A stretch of 64,000 bases of DNA from Faecalibacterium sp. (lineage in GTDB: Bacteria; Bacillota; Clostridia; Oscillospirales; Ruminococcaceae). Position 1 is the stretch's first letter. Every line of letters begins with the position of its first letter. The stretch is from contig JARHYC010000011.1 in the NCBI GenBank assembly GCA_029264955.1, positions 1-64,000 on the forward strand. The letters run 5' to 3'. The notes under the pieces were generated by a model that saw only the letters and a list, made by a program, of their open reading frames with translations, was not told where the DNA came from and made no database searches. Below, in pieces: positions 23,200-32,529 of this stretch. Both the position numbers and the translations under genes were made by a program.

Positions 23200-26100
23200 A
23201 ACAAAATGGACCCCGGCGCAGCAAGCTGCGATTGAAGACCGCGGCGGTGCGCTGCTGTTAAGTGCGGCAGCGGGAAGCGGTAAAACCGCTGTTTTGACCG
23301 AGCGCGCGGTGGGATTGATTTTGGATGAGCAGCATCCGGTGGAGGCAGATCGGCTTTTAATTGTTACCTTTACCAATGCGGCGGCGGCCGAACTGCGTGC
23401 CCGCATCGGCAATCGTTTGGCGGAAGAAGTGAAAAAAGACCCAGGCAATACGAGGCTGCGCCGTCAGCGGATGTTGTTGCAGCGTGCGTCTATTTGCACG
23501 GTGGATGCGTTTTGTATGGATTTGCTGCACCGCCACTTTGCCCAGTTGGATATTCCGGCAGAATTTCAGCCCGCAGACCCCGGCCAGGCGCAGGAACTAT
23601 GGGATGCTGCTATGGCGGAAACCATGGAAGAAATGGTTTCTGTTCCGGCATTTTGTGATTTTGCCGATTTGTACGGTCGTGGCCGCAGCGATGCGGCAGC
23701 TTGTGAAGCAATTGGGCAGCTGTATCTCTTTTTGCAGGTTTTGCCTGACCCGGACCAGTGCTTGGAAGTCTATCTGGAAAGCTGGCGGCATCCCAACGGT
23801 TTTGCCGAAAGCGATGGGTTTATAGAAACCTTGCGGGCAGTAGCGGACCGATGCCAGAAATTGCTGGTCAACTTACAGCAGGCGTTGACCTGTTCCAAAG
23901 AAGACATGATTGCAGTGATGGAAGAGGCTCGTCTCAGTAAAAAGACAGCTGCCGCACAGGAAAAAGCTGCTGAGAAGGCAAAAGAGAAATTCATTTGGAT
24001 TCAGGAGGATTTGGAATCCGGTATTTTGTTCTACCAACAGGCAGAACAGTTGGCGCAGGCGCAGGATTGGGATGGCTTGGACGCCATGCTGTCGCCCTAT
24101 CGGGATGCGTCGGTAGTGCGTCCCGGTGGGCGTAGTACCCGCAAACGCCTGTATGGTGACCGCAAGGAAACCGTAAAGCTGGCGGGCGATTTGGCGGAGG
24201 AAGCGTGTGAAGATATGCTGGACTGGATTCCGGCGAGCCTTGCGGAGATTGAGCTTGACAGGGAAACCGCTTTACCCATGCTGGAAGCGCTGGCACAGGC
24301 GGAACGGAATTTTGCATCTCGCTATTATGCAAAGAAGCTGGAACGAAAAATTCTGGACTTTGGCGATATGGAGCAATTGGCTCTGCGTCTGCTGCGAAAG
24401 CCGGCCGATATCCATGATGCAAATGGAAAGATTCTTCCTATGAGAAAGGCAATGGCTGTGATGCAGGACCCGAAAGGCTGCCGCACAACCTTGTGCAAGC
24501 AAATCAGTGCGTCCTTTGATGCAGTCATGGTGGACGAATATCAGGACACCAATGCTTTGCAGGATGCACTGTATAACTGTCTGGCAGCACCCGGCGGAGA
24601 TAATCTGTTCTTTGTTGGCGATTTGAAACAGAGCATTTACCGATTTCGTCAGGCAGAACCACACATCTTTTTACAGCGACAGCAGTCTTATGCGCCGTTG
24701 GTGGGTGGTGCGCGTCCCCGCCCCAAACAAGAGCAGGGGGCACCTGCCAGCCTTGCGCTGGATGCAAACTTCCGTAGTGCTCCGGCAGTGATTGACGGCA
24801 TCAACTTTATCTTTACGCAGGTTATGCGTGCTGATTTGGGTGATGTGGTATATGGTGATGGCCAGCGTCTGGTATGCGGCGCCCCTGGTGAATATAGCGG
24901 ACAGGTAGAAGCAGCTATTTTGCAGGCACAATCCCCGGAGGCGGAAGCAGAATGGGTGGCGCAGCGTATTTACCGCTTGGTAAATGAAGAAAAGGCACAG
25001 GTGCGCTGTAAGGATGGTACACGCCCAATTCGGTATGAGGATTGCTGTATTCTGGTTTCGACTCGAAACAACTTTGCTGCCTACATCCAGGCGCTGCAGA
25101 ATATGCAGATTCCCAGTTATGCAGCCACAGCAGAAGACCTTTTGGATGCACCGCAGGTGCGCCCTTTGATTGCACTGCTGCGTGTCATTGATAATCCGGC
25201 GCGTAATATTGAGCTGGCGGCAGCCATGCGCAGCGAGCTGTTCGGCTTTACGGATGATGATTTGCTGAAATTGCGTGCCGCAAAAAAGAAGTGCAGTCTG
25301 TATGGTGCACTGGTATTTGTAGTACAGGAGGGCTGCAAGGATGTGTTTGCAGAAAAGTGCCGATCCTTCTATGAGAAACTGGATACCCTGCGTGGCCTGT
25401 CCCGCAGTATGCCGGTAGACCGTCTGCTGGAAGAAGTTTTTGCGCGCACAGGCTATCTGGCTGCTGTGGGCGCTGGGGCGGAAGGTGTGCGCCGTCGGGA
25501 AGAAGTACGCCGGTTTGCCGCGTGGGCATCGGAAGCAGGTACAGCCGGTCTTGGCACTTTGATTCGTGTTATTGAATCTACCCAGAAGGCACGCGGTCTG
25601 ACAGGCGCAACCTCCGGTAAAGGCAAGCAGGGATGTGTGTCGCTGATGACGATTCACGGTAGTAAGGGGCTGCAGTTCCCTGCGGTATTTGTAGTAGACC
25701 TGGCGCACCGTTTTAATATGGATGATATCAAGCGCCCGGTACTGCTGCATCGGGATCAGGGCTTCGGTTTGGCATTGCGTGGTCCCGGCGGTTTATATCC
25801 CACGGTACAAAAGACCCAGATTCGCCGCACCATAGAAGCGGAAACCCGCAGTGAGCAGATGCGCCTATTATATGTAGCACTGACCCGTGCGCAGGACATG
25901 CTGTTTATGACCATTCCGCTGGAAAAGCCGGAAACTGCCATTGAGAAAACGGCATTGCGTTTGAATGCAGGAATGGGCGAGGAATATCTGCATCATGCCA
26001 GCCGATTCTCGGATTGGATTCTGGCGGCATTGCTTCAGCATCCGGATGCGGGCGTACTGCGTGTTCCCTCTGAAGCAGCAGGTACCGAAGCTGCGGCTAT

Positions 26101-26905
26101 GGTACCGCTTCAGCCTGCGGGCAGTCCCATGACTGTTTTGCTGGAAGAAGCACCCGAACCGGAATCGGAGGATGAAACCAATCATACGGATGAGCCCACG
26201 ATGCCGCCGGATGATGAACAGGTGCAGCGCATTTTGGATAGCTTCGCCTGGGAGTACCCAGACCAGAACGAAGTGAATATTCCGGTAAAAGTCAGCGTGA
26301 CCAGTTTGGTGCATCAACGGGATGATATTGTTTTGGAGCGTCCGGGCTTTATGTCGGCTGCGGGTATGACTGCGGCTGAAATGGGCACGGCACTGCACGC
26401 ATTTTTGGAACATGCAGATTTCGCTTTGCTGCAAACCGCAGCAGCAAAGGGGGAGGAGGCACTAGTGCAGGCGATTGCATCCGAACGAGATCGCCAGCTA
26501 GCAGCACATTTGATGACACCAGACACCGCGGATGCATTGGATGTGACAAAAGTGCGTACTTTTGCACAGGGAGAAGCCTTCCGGCGCATTTGCAATGCGG
26601 AAAAGGTGTATCGAGAGTACGATTTCATCACAGGTCTGCCTGCATCCCGTTTGCCGGATGGCCCAGCGGGCAGCGAAGCCGTGGTGATGGTGCAGGGTAT
26701 TGCAGATATTTTGCTGGAATATCCCGACCACCTGGAGCTTTTGGATTACAAGACAGATCGCAGCAAAGACCCGGCACAGCTGCGTGCTTCGTACAGTGCC
26801 CAGTTGGAACTGTATGCGGCTGCGATAGAAAAACGCTTTGCACCCAAAAAGGTAAGCTATAAGGGAATTTATTCCTTTGCGCTGGGGAAACTCATCGAAA
26901 TCTAA
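23192..26905 (+). CDS. addA: ATP-dependent helicase/nuclease subunit A (AddA)
   Basis: 1237 aa from ATG 23192, which has GAGGGGAAG upstream; the longer open frame runs inside addB. A UvrD/Rep-type superfamily 1 helicase: AAAGSGKTAVLTERAV (Walker A, about 25-40), TFTNAAAAELRARI (motif Ia), VDEYQDTNALQD (Walker B), and LLYVALTRAQDML (motif VI). The C-terminal RecB nuclease motif LELLDYKTDRS is intact. It supplies the 3'-5' helicase and one nuclease of AddAB. Confidence 0.96.
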   Translation: MSETKWTPAQQAAIEDRGGALLLSAAAGSGKTAVLTERAVGLILDEQHPVEADRLLIVTFTNAAAAELRARIGNRLAEEVKKDPGNTRLRRQRMLLQRASICTVDAFCMDLLHRHFAQLDIPAEFQPADPGQAQELWDAAMAETMEEMVSVPAFCDFADLYGRGRSDAAACEAIGQLYLFLQVLPDPDQCLEVYLESWRHPNGFAESDGFIETLRAVADRCQKLLVNLQQALTCSKEDMIAVMEEARLSKKTAAAQEKAAEKAKEKFIWIQEDLESGILFYQQAEQLAQAQDWDGLDAMLSPYRDASVVRPGGRSTRKRLYGDRKETVKLAGDLAEEACEDMLDWIPASLAEIELDRETALPMLEALAQAERNFASRYYAKKLERKILDFGDMEQLALRLLRKPADIHDANGKILPMRKAMAVMQDPKGCRTTLCKQISASFDAVMVDEYQDTNALQDALYNCLAAPGGDNLFFVGDLKQSIYRFRQAEPHIFLQRQQSYAPLVGGARPRPKQEQGAPASLALDANFRSAPAVIDGINFIFTQVMRADLGDVVYGDGQRLVCGAPGEYSGQVEAAILQAQSPEAEAEWVAQRIYRLVNEEKAQVRCKDGTRPIRYEDCCILVSTRNNFAAYIQALQNMQIPSYAATAEDLLDAPQVRPLIALLRVIDNPARNIELAAAMRSELFGFTDDDLLKLRAAKKKCSLYGALVFVVQEGCKDVFAEKCRSFYEKLDTLRGLSRSMPVDRLLEEVFARTGYLAAVGAGAEGVRRREEVRRFAAWASEAGTAGLGTLIRVIESTQKARGLTGATSGKGKQGCVSLMTIHGSKGLQFPAVFVVDLAHRFNMDDIKRPVLLHRDQGFGLALRGPGGLYPTVQKTQIRRTIEAETRSEQMRLLYVALTRAQDMLFMTIPLEKPETAIEKTALRLNAGMGEEYLHHASRFSDWILAALLQHPDAGVLRVPSEAAGTEAAAMVPLQPAGSPMTVLLEEAPEPESEDETNHTDEPTMPPDDEQVQRILDSFAWEYPDQNEVNIPVKVSVTSLVHQRDDIVLERPGFMSAAGMTAAEMGTALHAFLEHADFALLQTAAAKGEEALVQAIASERDRQLAAHLMTPDTADALDVTKVRTFAQGEAFRRICNAEKVYREYDFITGLPASRLPDGPAGSEAVVMVQGIADILLEYPDHLELLDYKTDRSKDPAQLRASYSAQLELYAAAIEKRFAPKKVSYKGIYSFALGKLIEI

Positions 26906-26942
26906 AAATCAGAAAAAGAATTGGCGTAACAGCAAAAAAAGC

Positions 26943-26971
26943 TTGACAGGACACTGTGGTGAGAGTATACT
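26943..26971 (+). promoter_or_regulatory. Strong promoter of the infC-rpmI-rplT operon
   Basis: TTGACA (26943-26948) and TATACT (26966-26971) are separated by exactly 17 bp. Predicted transcription start is near 26978, which leaves a leader of about 180 nt before infC. Confidence 0.88.
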
Positions 26972-26977
26972 AGTCGG

Positions 26978-27116
26978 GTAAAGAAAGCAGCAATCGGCTA
27001 TATGTCAGCCGCGCTCGCCTTGTTGGCAAACAGATGCCACGGGCTATCAGACTGGTTCCGCCTTGTGCGGTCCTGAGAAGATACTGCGCGGCTGCCCGAA
27101 TGGGTGGCCGCGTTTT
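26978..27116 (+). promoter_or_regulatory. Structured infC leader with attenuator terminator
   Basis: The leader ends in an 11-bp stem, CGCGGCTGCCC (27087-27097) / GGGTGGCCGCG (27102-27112), with loop GAAT and TTTTGCTTT after it, i.e. an intrinsic terminator before the operon. In Firmicutes, L20 represses infC-rpmI-rplT by binding the leader (the L20 leader). Whether this is that element cannot be shown by reading alone. Confidence 0.7.
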
Positions 27117-27160
27117 GCTTTATATTCACATTCAGTATTGTTTAATGGAGGTGTATTCCA

Positions 27161-27688
27161 ATCGCTACCGCAGGAAAATCCAAAGAGACGGAGATCAATG
27201 AAGGCATCCGCGACCGCGAGGTTCGCGTGATTGGTGCAGATGGCGCTCAGCTGGGCATTATGTCCACTCGTGACGCGCTGGCTGCAGCTGAAGCAGCAGG
27301 CCTGGACCTGGTTAAAATCGCACCGCAGGCAACGCCCCCGGTGTGCAAGATCCTGGACTACGGTAAGTACCGTTTCGAAAAGCAGAAGAGGGAAAAAGAG
27401 GCCAAGAAGAACCAGAAGGTAATCGAAGTCAAGGAAGTTCGTCTTTCTCTGAACATCGACACCAATGACTTCAACACGAAAGTGAATCAGGCGGCAAAGT
27501 TTATTGCCAGCGGACACAAAGTGAAGGCATCCATTCGTTTCCGCGGTCGTGAAATGGCACACACTGCCCTGGGCGCCGAGGTCATGCGTAATTTTGCACA
27601 GGCCCTGACGGGCGCTTCGTGCGACAAGCCTCCCCTGATGGAAGGCCGTACCATGACGATGCTGTTTAGCCCCAGTTCGAACAAGTAA
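27161..27688 (+). CDS. infC: Translation initiation factor IF-3
   Basis: 175 aa if translation begins at ATC 27161. GGAGG lies about nine bases upstream and the frame from ATC gives the expected N-terminus ([20 protein letters not shown]). No in-frame ATG exists; the nearby ATG 27144 is out of frame and closes soon. IF-3 genes use rare AUU/AUC starts so that IF-3 itself limits their translation. Family landmarks are complete: [17 protein letters not shown] and the C-terminal [16 protein letters not shown]. It heads infC-rpmI-rplT. Confidence 0.93.
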   Translation: MATAGKSKETEINEGIRDREVRVIGADGAQLGIMSTRDALAAAEAAGLDLVKIAPQATPPVCKILDYGKYRFEKQKREKEAKKNQKVIEVKEVRLSLNIDTNDFNTKVNQAAKFIASGHKVKASIRFRGREMAHTALGAEVMRNFAQALTGASCDKPPLMEGRTMTMLFSPSSNK

Positions 27689-27708
27689 ACTTTAGGAGGA
27701 CACACAAA

Positions 27709-27912
27709 ATGGCTAAGATGAAACTGAAGACTCTGTCCGGCGCAAAGAAGCGCTTTAAGCTGACCAAGAACGGCAAGATCAAGCGCGGTCACGCATACCG
27801 CCGCCACATCCTGACCAAGAAGACCACCAAGACTACCCGTGGTTACCGTCAGCCCAGCTACGTTGATGTTACCAACGCAGCTGCTGTGAAGCGTATGCTG
27901 CCCTACGGCTAA
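27709..27912 (+). CDS. rpmI: Ribosomal protein bL35
   Basis: 67 aa, very basic and of normal length ([20 protein letters not shown] at the start, [16 protein letters not shown] in the middle). AGGAGG precedes the ATG. It lies between infC and rplT, the usual order, and is under the same leader. Confidence 0.97.
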   Translation: MAKMKLKTLSGAKKRFKLTKNGKIKRGHAYRRHILTKKTTKTTRGYRQPSYVDVTNAAAVKRMLPYG

Positions 27913-27971
27913 TCATCGTTTCAAAAGACCGAATTTGACTTTTACCTGAATCATAAAGGAGATAGAAAACA

Positions 27972-28322
27972 ATGGCACGTATTAAGGGCGCAACCATGAC
28001 TCACAAACGTCGTAAGAAGATGCTGAAGCTGGCTAAGGGCTTCTACGGCTCCAAGAGCAAGCACTTTAAGATGGCTAAGCAGCAGGTCATGAAGAGCGGC
28101 AACTACGCTCTGGCTGGCCGCCGCATGAAGAAGCGTCAGTTCCGCAACCTGTGGATCACTCGCATCAACAATGCAGTTCGTCCTCTGGGCATGAACTACA
28201 GCACCTTCATGGCTGGCCTGAAGAAGTCCGGCATCGAGCTGAACCGCAAGATGCTGAGCGAGATGGCTATCAACGACCCCAAGAGCTTCGAGGCTCTGGT
28301 CGCTTCCGTCAAGAACGCTTGA
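27972..28322 (+). CDS. rplT: Ribosomal protein bL20
   Basis: 116 aa. Starts [16 protein letters not shown] and continues with [19 protein letters not shown] and [18 protein letters not shown], all typical of L20, which binds 23S rRNA early in 50S assembly. In Bacillus it also represses its own operon by binding the infC leader. AAGGAG precedes the start, and a strong terminator follows. Confidence 0.97.
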   Translation: MARIKGATMTHKRRKKMLKLAKGFYGSKSKHFKMAKQQVMKSGNYALAGRRMKKRQFRNLWITRINNAVRPLGMNYSTFMAGLKKSGIELNRKMLSEMAINDPKSFEALVASVKNA

Positions 28323-28360
28323 TTTAAAGCTGGGCGGTAAAAACCAAACAAAACAAAGCC

Positions 28361-28390
28361 GACGCCCGCCTACACGCGGGCGTCACTTTT
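28361..28390 (+). terminator. Terminator of the infC-rpmI-rplT operon
   Basis: GACGCCCGC (28361-28369) and GCGGGCGTC (28376-28384) with a CTACAC loop; ACTTTTG follows. Confidence 0.8.
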
Positions 28391-28441
28391 GTATTATGGG
28401 GTATTTCACTTTGAAATTGCCCTGGAAAGGCCGGTGGACCT

Positions 28442-29230
28442 ATGCAGGAAAACCCTATCATCACCAGCCGTGACAATGCGAAAATTAAATACGCCTGCAA
28501 GTTGGCGAGCAGTGCAGCCTTCCGTCAAAGCGAAAACGCTTTTCTGGCGGAGGGCTTAAAGCTCTGCCCGGAACTTGCCAAGGGCACCCTATTAAAGGTA
28601 TTATATTATACCGAGCGTGCTCTCGCAAAAGCGCCGGAGCTGGCGGCGCTGCCAGGCGAACATTATCTCATTCAGGAGCACGTAGCGGAAAAGCTGGCGG
28701 GCGTTCAGGCCAACCAGGGCGTTTTCGGCGTGTTTGAGATTCCCCGCTGTGGTGCGGAAATCCTGAAAAATGGCGGACACTATCTGGCTTTGGAGCGTGT
28801 ACAAGACCCCGGTAATGTGGGCACTCTGTTGCGCAGCGCAGCTGCTTTTGGCTTCGATGCTGTAATTTTGGGCGCGGGCTGTGCATCTCCCTGGAGCGGC
28901 AAGACTTTGCGTGCATCTATGGGCGCTGCAGCACGGATGCCCATTCTGGAAACGGACGATTTGGTGGGTGTGATTGGTGCGCTTCAGGAAAAGGGCGTAG
29001 CTTGCCTGGCGGCAGCGTTGTATCATTCCCAGCCACTGAGCGCAGTATCTCCGGAGCAACCGAACGGCATATGCGTTGTGATTGGCAGTGAAGGTCAGGG
29101 CTTGACGCAGGAAACCATTGATGCCTGCAACAGCGCAGTGCGTATTCCAATGACAGACCGTGTGGAAAGTCTGAACGCAGGAATTGCAGGCAGCGTTCTG
29201 TTGTGGCAGTTCCGTGGAGCAGGACTGTGA
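28442..29230 (+). CDS. TrmH/SpoU family RNA 2'-O-methyltransferase
   Basis: 262 aa. The N-terminal substrate-binding part starts ITSRDNAKIKYACKLASS; the SpoU/SPOUT knot has YLALERVQDPGNVGTLLRSA (motif 1), ICVVIGSEGQGLTQETIDAC (motif 2) and VRIPMTDRVESLNAGIAGSV (motif 3), which form the SAM knot. It most resembles rRNA-modifying TsnR/RlmB-like enzymes; the target is not known. Its stop overlaps the GTG start of dprA. Gene order rplT-SpoU is common in Clostridia, where pheS may follow; it does not here. Confidence 0.93.
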   Translation: MQENPIITSRDNAKIKYACKLASSAAFRQSENAFLAEGLKLCPELAKGTLLKVLYYTERALAKAPELAALPGEHYLIQEHVAEKLAGVQANQGVFGVFEIPRCGAEILKNGGHYLALERVQDPGNVGTLLRSAAAFGFDAVILGAGCASPWSGKTLRASMGAAARMPILETDDLVGVIGALQEKGVACLAAALYHSQPLSAVSPEQPNGICVVIGSEGQGLTQETIDACNSAVRIPMTDRVESLNAGIAGSVLLWQFRGAGL

Positions 29231-30402
29231 CCGGCTCAGACACACCGCTGGAGTATCTAGCGGAATATGGTTCCATGCCAGAGACGGAAGCCGCCTATGA
29301 GCCGGTATTGTATTGGCTATGGATGGCGCATCTGATTGGTCCGGGCAGCAGTCATGCCGGTCCTTTGCTGGATGTCTATGGCTCTGCCGCTGCTTTGTGG
29401 GAGGACCGTGATACTGAGCAGTTTCGGAACAATATTGGTTCTGCCGCGTGGAAACGCTGGAAAAAACAGCCTACCACGCCGGCGGATTATATCCCTTTGT
29501 GGGAAGAATGTCAGGATGCCGGCATTCAAATTTTGACGTTCGAGGATGCAGAGTATCCGCTGGCACTATCCCGTATTCCTGATCCGCCGCTGGTGCTATA
29601 CTGCACAGGAGATGTGCGTCATTTGAATACTCGCTACATGGTGGGGATGGTCGGCACACGCAAGCCCACACCCTATGGGGTATCGGCGGCACAGGACATT
29701 GGAACAGCGCTGGCAGAAAATGGTGCTGTCATTGTCAGTGGTCTGGCAGATGGGCTGGATGGTGTCAGCCATCGGGCTGCCATCAAAGCCGGTGCGCCGA
29801 CCATCGGTGTACTGGGGGTTCCTATTGACAAAACATATCCCTCAACCAACGCAGAACTGCGTGGACAGATGGAAGAAAACGGTACGGTGATCAGCGAGTA
29901 TTCCCCTGGGGCAAACTGTGATTATCGGGTGACATTTTTGCAGCGCAACCGCATCATCGCGGCTTTGTCGATGGTGCTGGTCGTGCTGGAAGCCCGAGAG
30001 CACAGCGGTACCATGAGCACCGTGAATCATGCGCAGAGATATGGCAGACCGGTGTATGCAGTACCCGGCAGCATTTATTCACCGCTTTCCGTTGGAACCA
30101 ATGCCCTACTGAAATCCGGTAAGGCACATATGGTTACCGAAGCAAATGATATTTTGGAGCAGATGGGTCTTGCGCAGCACAAGGCGAAAAAACAGACCTC
30201 GGCTCCCTGCGATGCACCGAAGCCGGAATTGAGCCCGAATGCACGGAAAGTGCTGGGCTATGTGGGTGCACGCCCTGTCGGACTGGAAGAGCTGACAGAA
30301 AAGACCGGTATGCCCATTGGGGCACTGCTGGTCGCCTTAACGAGTCTTGAACTGTCAGGTTGGATTTTATCTCAGCCGGGGCAGCGATATATTTTGAAGT
30401 GA
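29227..30402 (+). CDS. dprA: DNA processing protein DprA/Smf
   Basis: 391 aa from GTG 29227, overlapping the upstream TGA by 3 nt; an earlier TTG-type start would lie inside the methyltransferase. The Rossmann domain has MVGTRKPTPYGVSAA, VIVSGLADGLDGVSHRAA and FLQRNRIIAALSMVLVVLEA. A C-terminal winged-helix DprA domain (about 325-391) ends the protein. DprA loads RecA on incoming single-stranded DNA during transformation. It is followed by topA, the classical dprA-topA order. cinA is also in this window; comEC/comEA are not. Confidence 0.95.
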   Translation: MTGSDTPLEYLAEYGSMPETEAAYEPVLYWLWMAHLIGPGSSHAGPLLDVYGSAAALWEDRDTEQFRNNIGSAAWKRWKKQPTTPADYIPLWEECQDAGIQILTFEDAEYPLALSRIPDPPLVLYCTGDVRHLNTRYMVGMVGTRKPTPYGVSAAQDIGTALAENGAVIVSGLADGLDGVSHRAAIKAGAPTIGVLGVPIDKTYPSTNAELRGQMEENGTVISEYSPGANCDYRVTFLQRNRIIAALSMVLVVLEAREHSGTMSTVNHAQRYGRPVYAVPGSIYSPLSVGTNALLKSGKAHMVTEANDILEQMGLAQHKAKKQTSAPCDAPKPELSPNARKVLGYVGARPVGLEELTEKTGMPIGALLVALTSLELSGWILSQPGQRYILK

Positions 30403-30438
30403 CCTCGAACCGCAATGGGAAAGAGAGGAACAAGGTAA

Positions 30439-32529
30439 ATGGCAAAATTAGTGATTGTAGAGTCGCCTGCAAAGGCAAAAACTATCGGAAAATATCTGGG
30501 CAAGGATTACAACGTCACAGCCAGCATGGGTCATATTCGGGATTTGCCGGCATCCAAGCTGGGTATTGATGTGGAAAATAATTATGAGCCCCAGTATATC
30601 AATATCAAAGGAAAACAGAAACTGATCAAAGAGCTGAAGGCTGCGGCAAAAAAATCCGACGGTGTTCTGCTCGCAACTGACCCGGACCGTGAGGGAGAAG
30701 CCATCAGCTGGCATTTGGCAAATGTGCTGGGTCTGGACCCGACCGAAAGCAACCGTGTAACCTTTGATGAAATCACCAAGAAGGGTGTCAAGGAAGGAAT
30801 GTCCCATCCGCGTGCCATCTATCAGGATTTGGTGGATGCACAGCAGGCACGCCGTGTTCTGGACCGTCTGGTTGGTTATAAGCTCAGCCCGTTCTTGTGG
30901 CGCAAGATTCGCCGCGGTCTGTCTGCAGGCCGTGTGCAGAGCGTAGCCGTACGTTTGATTGATGACCGGGAAAAGGAAATCGAAGCCTTTGTGCCGGAAG
31001 AATACTGGAACGTGGATGCCGCACTGTCTGCGGGACGCAGTAAATTTACTGCACGCCTGCACAGCGATGTGGACGGTACTAAGCTACAGCCGAAGAACGA
31101 AGCCGAAGCACGGGAAATCGAAGCAGGTTTGCAGGGCGCACATTATGTGGTATCTGAGCTGAAAAAGGGCAAGCGATCCAAGGCACCGACCCCGCCGTTT
31201 ATCACCAGTACCTTACAGCAGGAAGCCAGCCGACGTCTGGGCTTTACCGCAACCCGCACCATGCGTGCAGCACAGACCTTGTACGAAGGCGTAGAAATTG
31301 CGGGACACGGTACTACAGGTTTGATTACCTATATGCGTACCGATAGTCTGCGCGTTTCAGACGAAGCTGTGGCAGCTGCGAAGGAATATATCACAGGAGC
31401 TTACGGCGATGCCTATGTGTGCAACTATAAGCGAACTTGGAAAACCCGTGGCGCAGCCAACGCACAGGATGCGCACGAAGCAATTCGCCCGTCTGTGCCC
31501 AGCCTGACCCCAGATGAAGTAGACAAGAGCATCAGCGGCGATACGGCAAAGCTGTATCGCATGATTTGGAGCCGCTTTATGGCGAGCCAAATGGCAGACT
31601 GCCAGATGGATACGGTTGGCGTAACGGTCACCGCAGGTAATTACCGTTTCCGTGCAAGCGGCTTTACTGTCACATTCGATGGCTTTACCGTTCTGTACGA
31701 GGAAGCTACGGACGATAAGGAAAAGAAGGAAACGGCACTGCCGCCCTTGACTGAGGGTCAGGAACTGAAACTGGAAAAGCTGATGAGTGAGCAGAAATTT
31801 ACCCAGCCGCCAGCACGTTACACCGAAGCAAGTCTGATTCGTGCGCTGGAAGAAAACGGTATTGGGCGTCCTTCGACTTATGCACCTATTATTACAACCA
31901 TCATTGATCGTGGCTATGTGGAGCGTGAGGCAAAGAAACTCAAGCCTACCTTGCTGGGGCGTACAGTAGACAGCCTGATGTTGGAGCAGTTCCCCAATAT
32001 TGTGGACGTAGATTTCTCTGCTGAAATGGAGAAAAATCTGGATAAGGTGGAAAGCGGCAGTGAGAACTGGCGTGAGGTCGTAGACGAGTTCTATAAGAAA
32101 TTTGATACCAGCCTGCAGGCTGCGGAAAAAGCTATGGAAGGCAAGAAAATCAAAGTGCCGGATGAACCTAGCGGAGAAATCTGCGAGCTGTGCGGTCGTC
32201 CGATGGTAATCAAAACCGGCCGATACGGTAAGTTCCTGGCTTGCTCCGGTTTTCCAGATTGTCGCAATGCAAAGCGTTTGGTAAAGGATACCGGTGGTTT
32301 GTGCCCCCGTTGTGGAGGCCGAATGCTGCAGCGTAAGAGTGCAAAGGGCCGGATCTATTATGGCTGCGAAAATTACCCCAAATGTGAATTTATGACATGG
32401 GATGAGCCTGTGCCCACCAAGTGCGAGAAATGCGGCGCAACCCTGTTCCGCAAGGGACAGAAGCTGTACTGCGCAAAGGAAGGCTGCGGCTTTGAAATGC
32501 CCGTACCGAAAGGCGGAAACAATCAATGA
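30439..32529 (+). CDS. topA: DNA topoisomerase I (type IA)
   Basis: 696 aa. The Toprim domain has VIVESPAKAK (Glu8) and TDPDREGE (Asp81, Asp83, Glu85). The catalytic Tyr298 is in GLITYMRTDS. Three C-terminal tetracysteine zinc ribbons are visible, the first starting CELCGRPM and the second CPRCGGRM; the third, CEKCGATLF, ends in CAKEGC. It relaxes negative supercoils. The last 4 nt (ATGA) overlap trmFO. Confidence 0.98.
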   Translation: MAKLVIVESPAKAKTIGKYLGKDYNVTASMGHIRDLPASKLGIDVENNYEPQYINIKGKQKLIKELKAAAKKSDGVLLATDPDREGEAISWHLANVLGLDPTESNRVTFDEITKKGVKEGMSHPRAIYQDLVDAQQARRVLDRLVGYKLSPFLWRKIRRGLSAGRVQSVAVRLIDDREKEIEAFVPEEYWNVDAALSAGRSKFTARLHSDVDGTKLQPKNEAEAREIEAGLQGAHYVVSELKKGKRSKAPTPPFITSTLQQEASRRLGFTATRTMRAAQTLYEGVEIAGHGTTGLITYMRTDSLRVSDEAVAAAKEYITGAYGDAYVCNYKRTWKTRGAANAQDAHEAIRPSVPSLTPDEVDKSISGDTAKLYRMIWSRFMASQMADCQMDTVGVTVTAGNYRFRASGFTVTFDGFTVLYEEATDDKEKKETALPPLTEGQELKLEKLMSEQKFTQPPARYTEASLIRALEENGIGRPSTYAPIITTIIDRGYVEREAKKLKPTLLGRTVDSLMLEQFPNIVDVDFSAEMEKNLDKVESGSENWREVVDEFYKKFDTSLQAAEKAMEGKKIKVPDEPSGEICELCGRPMVIKTGRYGKFLACSGFPDCRNAKRLVKDTGGLCPRCGGRMLQRKSAKGRIYYGCENYPKCEFMTWDEPVPTKCEKCGATLFRKGQKLYCAKEGCGFEMPVPKGGNNQ

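Noticed and set aside
24671..25750. Minus-strand open frame of 359 codons opposite addA
   Set aside because: Shadow of a real gene with His/Gln/Cys-rich composition and no start signals.
27144..27200. ATG 27144 as the start of infC
   Set aside because: It is out of frame with the IF-3 sequence and reaches a stop after about 18 codons.
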